A DNA stretch of 64,000 nt from Nematostella vectensis (lineage: Eukaryota > Cnidaria > Anthozoa > Actiniaria > Edwardsiidae): positions 10,603,688 through 10,667,687 of the forward strand of contig NC_064048.1 of assembly GCF_932526225.1 (NCBI RefSeq), given 5' to 3'. Shown here piece by piece: positions 42,201 to 51,200 of this stretch. The notes beneath the pieces are model-generated. The model was not told the origin of the DNA and searched no databases. It saw only the letters and a list, made by a program, of their open reading frames with translations. Numbering within the stretch: the stretch's first letter is position 1; every line of letters starts with the position of its first letter. The position numbers were made by a program, and so were the translations under genes.

Positions 42201-45200
42201 TGGGATACTGACACCTTTTGCTTATTCCATACCTCTCAAAATACACCGGATACAAATGAAAATTTTTACTTCCTAGTAACAGGACTTTTATCCGTCGCTT
42301 GCTCAATATGATTAAAGCTCTAAAATGTTTATTTTTTTTTACTGTTGTTGCAGGCCGGCACCAAGCGAAAGAGAAGTTGAAGTAAGTATTTTGATTGAAA
42401 GGAACTGAGGGAAAGAACGCGAGAGACTGCATAACACAAACTCCTTGTTATCCTGAACCTTTAGATTTTTTTCCTAAACCTCCCAAGAGTTTTTGGGTCG
42501 TTTCTTCGCGGATAACTCGAAATCACCGCTAACTAACTTTAATTTCCTTACAAAGACTTTTTGAGCTCCTTCTCCAGCTCCTCCTCTTTTTTCGTCTTTT
42601 TGAGATTTTTTTATAAAAGGACCTTTTTAGCTCCATTTGTCATCCGAGCAAGATAAAAGGCACGAGAAAGCACCTATTTCCATCGGCTAATTTGGCGAAG
42701 CTATTCTCACGTTTTCAATTGAACTTGATAAACGAGACATACAACTCTATCTTGGTTAAATTTTTTTCTCATAATTTGTCTACCAATATTTTATAAAAAC
42801 TATGACTGTCATCTACGGGCTTCCACTGTATTGGTTTCCCTTTTGAACTCTGGGTTGATTCAAAGCCTCCGTTAATGCCTTCGTTGTTTCTTTCCACTTC
42901 CCAGAAGCACTTCAGAGCGCTTGTGCTTGCATTTCAAACAGACCAGATGACGTTAGAGAAGAGACTCAGGGTCCAGGTAGAGCACAGACAATCTAGGTGT
43001 TGCTGTTGTTGCTGCTACTGTTATTGTTGCTGCTACTGTTGGTGTTGTTGCTGCTACTGTTGGTGTTGTTGCTGCTACTGTTGGTGTTGTTGCTGCTACT
43101 GTTGGTGTTGTTGCTGCTACTGTTGGTGTTGTTGCTGCTACTATTATTGTTGCTGCTACTGTTGGTGTTGTTGCTGCTACTGTTGGTGTTGTTGCTGCTA
43201 CTGTTGGTGTTGTTGCTGCTACTGTTGGTGTTGTTGCTGCTACTATTATTGTTGCTGCTACTGTTGGTGTTGTTGCTGCTACTGTTGGTGTTGCTGCTGC
43301 TACTATTATTGTTGCTGCTACTGTTGGTGTTGTTGCTGCTACTATTATTGTTGCTGCTACTGTTGGTGTTGTTGCTACTACTGTTGTTGTTGTTGCAGCG
43401 GCTGCTGCTGCTACTTCGGCTGTTCTTGTTGTTATTGATACTGTTGCCGCTTCTAGTACTGTTCTTATTGCTGTTTTACTTAAAGGACTAAGAGTCAATG
43501 TCTTCTCATTATCATTCCATAGGAGCGCAATCGAGCTGTGGCTGAGAGTAACATGGACCAGGAATTCCAGCACATGACCGACTTACTTAAGGTAGTGACA
43601 GCTGATGAAGCGTCTTTCCTAAAGAAAAACGACTGAAGGGATTGCTGTATGATTGTTTGGATGAATTTTCTTTCAAGGCTTCAGCTTTCAGACCTAGACT
43701 AATATGAACACTTTTTTTGTTCTTCTGCTGCACGTTTTACACTTAGTTGCATACTTCGAAACGACAAATAAACCTTTTTTTTTTTCACAGCGCTATGAAG
43801 AAAAGTATGTTCGGACAAAAGAGCTGCAGGTATTTTATACTCCCTCTCTACCTCATTTAATTAACTAAGTATAACCACAGCCAATAATAGTGTGTCTTGT
43901 AGTGCGACGCGCGCTACCGTGATCACCTTGCCCTCAACTAAACATGCTCCACCACTATAACAAGTCAATGATAGTATATCTTACAATGCGACCATACCAC
44001 CGTACTATAGGCTCTATTCCCAGCCGTCGCTAGGCCTAACATCGGCCCTACTAACGGCTGGACCAATGGTCAAACTCGCTTGTCCGTGACGTCACTTCCG
44101 CTTTTATGCAACTTCTTCGCATTTATTTCTGCTATAAAACACTCATAAACACTCGAAAAGGCAAAGGAATGCACAAGGGCATAGACTTTGTGCAAAATCA
44201 GCGTTTCACAGCCCGGCCGAGCTCGCTCAAATGTACAAAGTAAGAGAAAAGTGCGAATCGATATTAGCGATCACACACTGGCGCGTCAAAATGTATAAGA
44301 CCTAGTTTGCTTTGCCTCTACAAGCTCCGATAATATTCAAGTAATAAATGAGGATTTTGCCAAACTCTCAAGCATTTTCCCCATCCTACCGAGGCCGGGA
44401 AGTGTGATTTACTCGCTGATCCGCACATAATTTCGATCGTTCTCATTGTTATCCTACTGCCGTCGCGTCGTTGACCAGGAGTTTGTGTAAACCCGAGCAA
44501 ATTTACAATCCTGTAGGCTGAGCATATCCTTTCCATGTAAAAGATAATTCAAAGCCATTGACAGGGAATATATGAGACTCTCTATCCGAAGCGTGTTTAA
44601 TACAGATTCTTCTAGCCGGTCGCGTTCAAGGCGAAAAGCGGTTTACTTGAGCCTTGCTAATGGTTAGCGGTCTTCCGCATGAAAACCAACCAGGCTCTTT
44701 CCTGATTGGCTGAATATCGATCTCGAGACAAATGGTCAGACCAGTGACCTAGCCGTTGATGGGAGCACGTACTGCGGGCTCACAGAGACGAGCTGGAAAT
44801 CGAGCCAAACCACACTATGAATCAAGGTGTTGCTAGGGGGTGATGTTGCTAGGTGACAAACAAAAAATTCTTGCGAGTTACCGTAAAAAAATGCCCCCAA
44901 CCTCTCAGACGTGAACGTTTTTACTTTTAGACATCATCGCTAATGATGTGTAAATTTAGCTGTATTATTACATTTTCTACATGTCTTTTTACTTCAGAAC
45001 GTGGTAGTTACACTGTTGACCCAGATAGAAGTATTGCGCAGCTCTTGTCAGCGGGTATCATCGCTGGCTCAGCAGCATGGCAGTGTACAACAGGTACAGG
45101 ATATTTTTATTGATTGATTGATATTGCAGACAAGGACTGTGTTCGACTGACCCAGAAGACTACTTAGGCAAGGACTGTGCTCGACTTACCCAGGCTACAT

Positions 45201-48200
45201 ATACATGTGCTGCGATGTACTGACCCAGGCTAAATATACATGTACTGTGATGGACTAACCCAGGCTACATAAACATGTAGTGTGATGGAATGACCAGGGC
45301 TTCATATACATGTACTGTGATGGACTGACCCAGGCTACATGTACTGTGATGGACTGACCCAGGTTACATAGACATGTACTATGATCGACTGACCCAGACT
45401 ACTACATGTACTGTGGAGGACTAACCCAGGCTATATATACATGTACTGTGATGGACTAACCCAGGCTACATATATATGTACTGTGTTAGGCTGACCCAGG
45501 CTGTATTACATGTACTGTGATGGACTGACCCAGGCTACATATACATGTACTGTGATGGACTGACCCAGGCTACATATACATGTACTGTGACCGGCCGACC
45601 CAGGCTATATATACATCAACTGTGATGGACTAACCCAGGCTACATATACATGTACTGTGATCGGCTGACCCAGGCTGTATAACATGTACTGTGATAGACT
45701 GACCCAGGCTTCATAGACAAGGACTGTGATCGACTCACCCAGACTACATAGACATGTACCGTGAAGGACTAACCCACGTCGGTGTTTTTATGCAGGAATC
45801 GCGGATGTCAGGCGGGCTAGAGGTGATGATTTGCCATGCCGAGAATGTCAGTAGACACTTGGAGCGCGCCAGTCAAGACCTTAACGAGTTTAGGTATGGT
45901 GACGCAAGTAATTTTTAATTAAACAAAGCTGAGAGTTGATGAGAGTTTCACTCTTTCTAGCTCTTACAGAAAAGTGTTAGGATTTCTCATATCGCCCTTT
46001 TGTATTTTAAATATGCGAATAAATTTGATATATGCCTGTAAAATAGTGTTGTTAGAGTGGGATGCGTAGCTAGACTCCTGGTGCAAAAAATAAAATAGAT
46101 CTGAAGGTATCTTACCGAACTAATCTGATAAAGATCTCCTTTTTTTAAATGGTATGGCAAGATAGACTTACAGGCTGTAGAATTTCTAGGTGCTGTTCGT
46201 AGGCGTGGTGAAATATGGGAGAAAAAAGGCTGCGGCGAGGGGCTAATGCTTGAAACGTCAGCAAAACTACTTTGTTTTTACAGAGGCGTAAACATACCAT
46301 GTCAAACTTGTATATCCATACTTAAGCTATATTTCTACCAGTCAGCTATAAAAATCAGTTGTTGTCCACTTTTTGATACCCTGTACATAATTTTTTTCTC
46401 AGGAAAAAAGAATCCTTACTGCCAGATGACTCCGACTCAAACGTGTCTGCACCGACCCAAAACGGCCCTACTAGAATTGGTAAGCATCCCTACCGCCCAC
46501 GCACACAAACGTATTCCTTTATAGCCTAGGTATCAAATTCTAGGGGTGGGTCCTGTGCCTAGGCCAAAATGGCTGACAGCATTAAAATAACAACATGGTC
46601 AAGGCAATTGGCATTTTAATATATTTATCTTGCTTGAAATGCTACAAGAAAAATTACACTTTGACTTAGATAAGCAACAATTACATTTTAGAACTTACAA
46701 GCAAAATGCAATGTGCATAGCGCTCACGAAAAATCTTTGAAATTGGGCATAAGCATGAAAATTGATAAAATATTTACATCATATCTCAATAAAACATCTC
46801 TCAATGCTTAAAATACGAACATTTAAATGATATATGTTACAATGTTGAATTGGTCAATCAATGGTCTCCTAAAACTGGTTATTCAAGCTATATAAGTTGC
46901 GGTAAATGACATATTTACAAGCAATGTTCTGTTCATGTATTTGAACTTCGCGCGCCATTGTCGCATTGGTTCACTGCTACTTGATGTGGTATGGTTCGAA
47001 GCACCCAACGCACAGCGTAACCTTGCATGTAGCGCAGTCCCAGGTTGATCTCTTCCTCTCATTTCTCTCGGCACAGTTAACACACCGATTTATCGTTACT
47101 TTTACTGGAAAGTGCGATTCCCCTGAGGCTTCCATCTCGTCTGCGGCACGCTTTCTCTTTCGTGACGAGAAGTTAGCGATCAATTGCTCGATGAGTTCCA
47201 GGCGGAAATCGAGCTGTGATATTTTGTTGTGGCTTCTGGAGTTTTGATATAGAATGAAGGCATTCACAGCTGCTGTCTCCATCAGAAAAAAAGGCGAGAT
47301 AGCGGTACCAGCGTCGGGACTTTATCGGGATTCAGTAGTCGTTGCGCTTTTGGTCTGCATAATCTACTCCCCCCGTGTATTTGTTGTAAACAACGACACA
47401 CAGGGGAGCGCTCACTTCACACAAACTCAATACTCTACTGTATATTATTACTCAGATCACGTAAGATGGTCTTTCATTAGTGTTGCATTCCGATTGGTCG
47501 TTCAACTAGTAGACTATAAGGTATAGCCTATCAGTAGCGGTAACTACAGGATATGAAAGCCAAATACAAATTGACTTACTTGTATGATTTGACTAAAATT
47601 ATTTTTCTTCTCGCCCTCATGGACTCTGGGACAAAAGCCTATTCAGCTAAATTGTTTTTATTACTGATGCCTGTAATATTTTCCTTTCTTAGGAGGGTAT
47701 GGTCGGGAGAAAAGTGCCTCTGTCGACGAAACGGTAGGTTATTTTTTTATGTTTTCAACTTGTCCTAGAAGAGATAATAATCGCGATTTAATGAATACAG
47801 TGCAGGAAAATTACCACAAATGGGATGTGAAGCCTAGCTCCAGACATATGCACTATACTTTTTTGTTACTTTTTTTTTTTTTTTTGAACCTTACTGTTTT
47901 CTTTTTCAGGGATCTGCGGATGAGAGCAAGCAGAATAGCTTGGCTCATTTTATGATGGCCATCCACAATACTTCCGTCCGCGCCAAACAGGTTTTGCACA
48001 GCTTCCGGCGCAGAACAATAGACACAGGAACCCTGTGGCGAAGTCAAGAGACAGACTCTGATGAAGGAGACGGTGAAGCTCTCAATCAAGATCCCTGCAG
48101 GGAGAGGGAAGGGAGTATTTCTAGCTCTGCAGGCTCTTCAGAGGGGGAGAGGGTGGAAGAAACGGAGGCTGTCAGTCAACCAGTGGAGCCCACTCCCAGG

Positions 48201-51200
48201 TAAGCTGAATGATTTGCAATGGACACAGGTCCATTTACACTACCAACCCTTCTCGCGACCACTCATCGCGATCACTGGCCTAACATAGCGTACATAGCGC
48301 ACGAAGACTGCATAAAATGCCAACAGTGTTTTCGATTCTCTTATTTGCTTTGTACAATTTTCTACAAATATGAAAATGAAAGGTAAACTGTTGTTTTGCT
48401 ATTCTAATATTTTCCTGTTATCCTAAAACTCTCAGGAGCACGGCATAAAATCCAATCAATGTTCCCTCCTTAGCCGGTGCCATACTCACCCTTTCCCTTG
48501 TTCCCTCCAAGACCAGTGCCATACTCACCCTTTCCCTTGTTCCCTCCTAGACCAGTGCCATACTCACCCTTTCCCTTGTTCCCTGCTAGACCAGTGCCAT
48601 ACTCACCAATTCCCTTGTTCCCTCCTAGACCAGTGCCATACTCACCAATTCCCTTGTTCCCTCCTTAGCCGGTGCCATACTCACCAATTCCCTTGTTCCC
48701 TCCTAGACCAGTGCCATACTCACCAATTCCCTTGTTCCCTCCTAGACCAGTGCCATGCTCACCAATTCCCTTGTTCCCTCCTAGACCAGTGCCATACTCA
48801 CCAATTCCCTTGTTCCCTCCTAGACTAGTGCCATGCTCACCAATTCCCTTGTTCCCTCCTAGACCAGTGCCATACTCACCAATTCCCTGTTCCCTCCTAG
48901 ACCAGTGCCATACTCACCAATTCCCTTGTTCCCTGCTAGACCAGTGCCATGCTCACCAATTCCCTTGTTCCCTGCTAGACCAGTGCCATACTCACCCTTT
49001 CCCTTGTTCCCTCCTAGACCAGTGCCATACTCACCAATTCCCTTGTTCCCTGCTAGACCGGTGCCATGCTCACCAATTCCCTTGTTCCCTGCTAGACCAG
49101 TGCCATACTCACCCTTTCCCTTGTTCCCTCCTAGACCAGTGCCATACTCACCAATTCCCTTGTTCCCTCCTAGACCAGTGCCATGCTCACCAATTCCCTT
49201 GTTCCCTCCTAGACCGGTGCCATACTCACCCTTTCCCTTGTTCCCTCCTAGACCAGTGCCATACTCACCAATTCCCTTGTTCCCTCCTAGACCAGTGCCA
49301 TGCTCACCAATTCCCTTGTTCCCTCCTAGACCAGTGCCATACTCACCAATTCCCTTGTTCCCTCCTAGACTAGTGCCATGCTCACCAATTCCCTTGTTCC
49401 CTCCTAGACCAGTGCCATACTCATCAATTCCCTGTTCCCTCCTAGACCAGTGCCATACTCACCAATTCCCTTGTTCCCTGCTAGACCAGTGCCATGCTCA
49501 CCAATTCCCTTGTTCCCTGCTAGACCAGTGCCATACTCACCCTTTCCCTTGTTCCCTCCTAGACCAGTGCCATACTCACCAATTCCCTTGTTCCCTGCTA
49601 GACCAGTGCCATGCTCACCAATTCCCTTGTTCCCTGCTAGACCAGTGCCATACTCACACTTTCCCTTGTTACCTCCTAGACCAGTGCCATACTCACCCTT
49701 TCCCTTGTTCCCTCCTAGACCAGTGCCATGCTCACCAATTCGCTTGTTCCCTCCTAGACCAGTGCCATGCTCACCAATTCCCTTGTTCCCTCCTAGACCA
49801 GTGCCATACTCACCAATTCCCTTGTTCCCTCCTAGACCAGTGCCATGCTCACCAATTCCCTTGTTCCCTCCTAGACCAGTGCCATACTCACCAATTCCCT
49901 TGTTCCCTGCTAGACCGGTGCAATACTCACCCTTTCCCTGTTCCCTCCTAGACCAGTGCCATACTCACCAATTCCCTTGTTCCCTGCTAGACCAGTGCCA
50001 TGCTCACCAATTCCCTTGTTCCCTGCTAGACCAGTGCCATACTCACCCTTTCCCTTGTTCCCTCCTAGACCAGTGCCATACTCACCAATTCCCTTGTTCC
50101 CTGCTAGACCAGTGCCATGCTCACCAATTCCCTTGTTCCCTGCTAGACCAGTGCCATACTCACACTTTCCCTTGTTACCTCCTAGACCAGTGCCATACTC
50201 ACCCTTTCCCTTGTTCCCTCCTAGACCAGTGCCATGCTCACCAATTCGCTTGTTCCCTCCTAGACCAGTGCCATGCTCACCAATTCCCTTGTTCCCTCCT
50301 AGACCAGTGCCATACTCACCAATTCCCTTGTTCCCTCCTAGACCAGTGCCATGCTCACCAATTCCCTTGTTCCCTCCTAGACCAGTGCCATACTCACCAA
50401 TTCCCTTGTTCCCTGCTAGACCGGTGCAATACTCACCCTTTCCTTGTTCCCTCCTTAGCCGGTGCCATACTCACCAATTCCCTTGTTCCCTGCTAGACCA
50501 GTGCCATACTCACCCTTTCCCTTGTTCCCTCCTAGACCAGTGCCATGCTCACCAATTCCCTTGTTCCCTCCTAGACCAGTGCCATACTCACCAATTCCCT
50601 TGTTCCCTCCTAGACCAGTGCCATACTCACCAATTCCCTTGTTCCCTGCTAGACCAGTGCCATGCTCACCAATTCCCTTGTTCCCTGCTAGACCAGTGCC
50701 ATACTCACCCTTTCCCTTGTTCCCTCCTAGACTAGTGCCATGCTCACCAATTCCCTTGTTCCCTGCTAGACCAGTGCCATACTCACCAATTCCCTTGTTC
50801 CCTCCTAAACCAGTGCCATACTCACCAATTCCCTTGTTACCTCCTAGACCAGTGCCATACTCACCAATTCCCTTGTTCCCTGCTAGACCGGTGCCATACT
50901 CACCAATTCCTTTGTTCCCTGCTAGACCGGTGCCATACTCACCCTTTCCCTTGTTCCCTGCTAGACCAGTGCCATACTCACCCTTTCCCTTGTTCCCTGC
51001 TAGACCAGTGCCATACTCACCAATTCCCTTGCTCCCTGCTAGACCGGTGTCATACTCACCAATTCCCTTGTTCCCTCCTAGACCAGTGCCATACTCACCC
51101 TTTCCCTTGTTCCCTCCTAGACCGGTGCCATACTCACCAATTCCCTTGTTCCCTCCTAGGCCGGTGCCATACTCACCCTTTCCCTTGTTCCCTCCTAGAC

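Noticed and set aside
42875-43573. Leu-, Cys- and Thr/Ala-rich frames over the triplet repeat
   Set aside because: Low-complexity artefacts of a GTT/GCT repeat in intron 31. Only exon 31 (42905-42976) and exon 32 at their ends are real.
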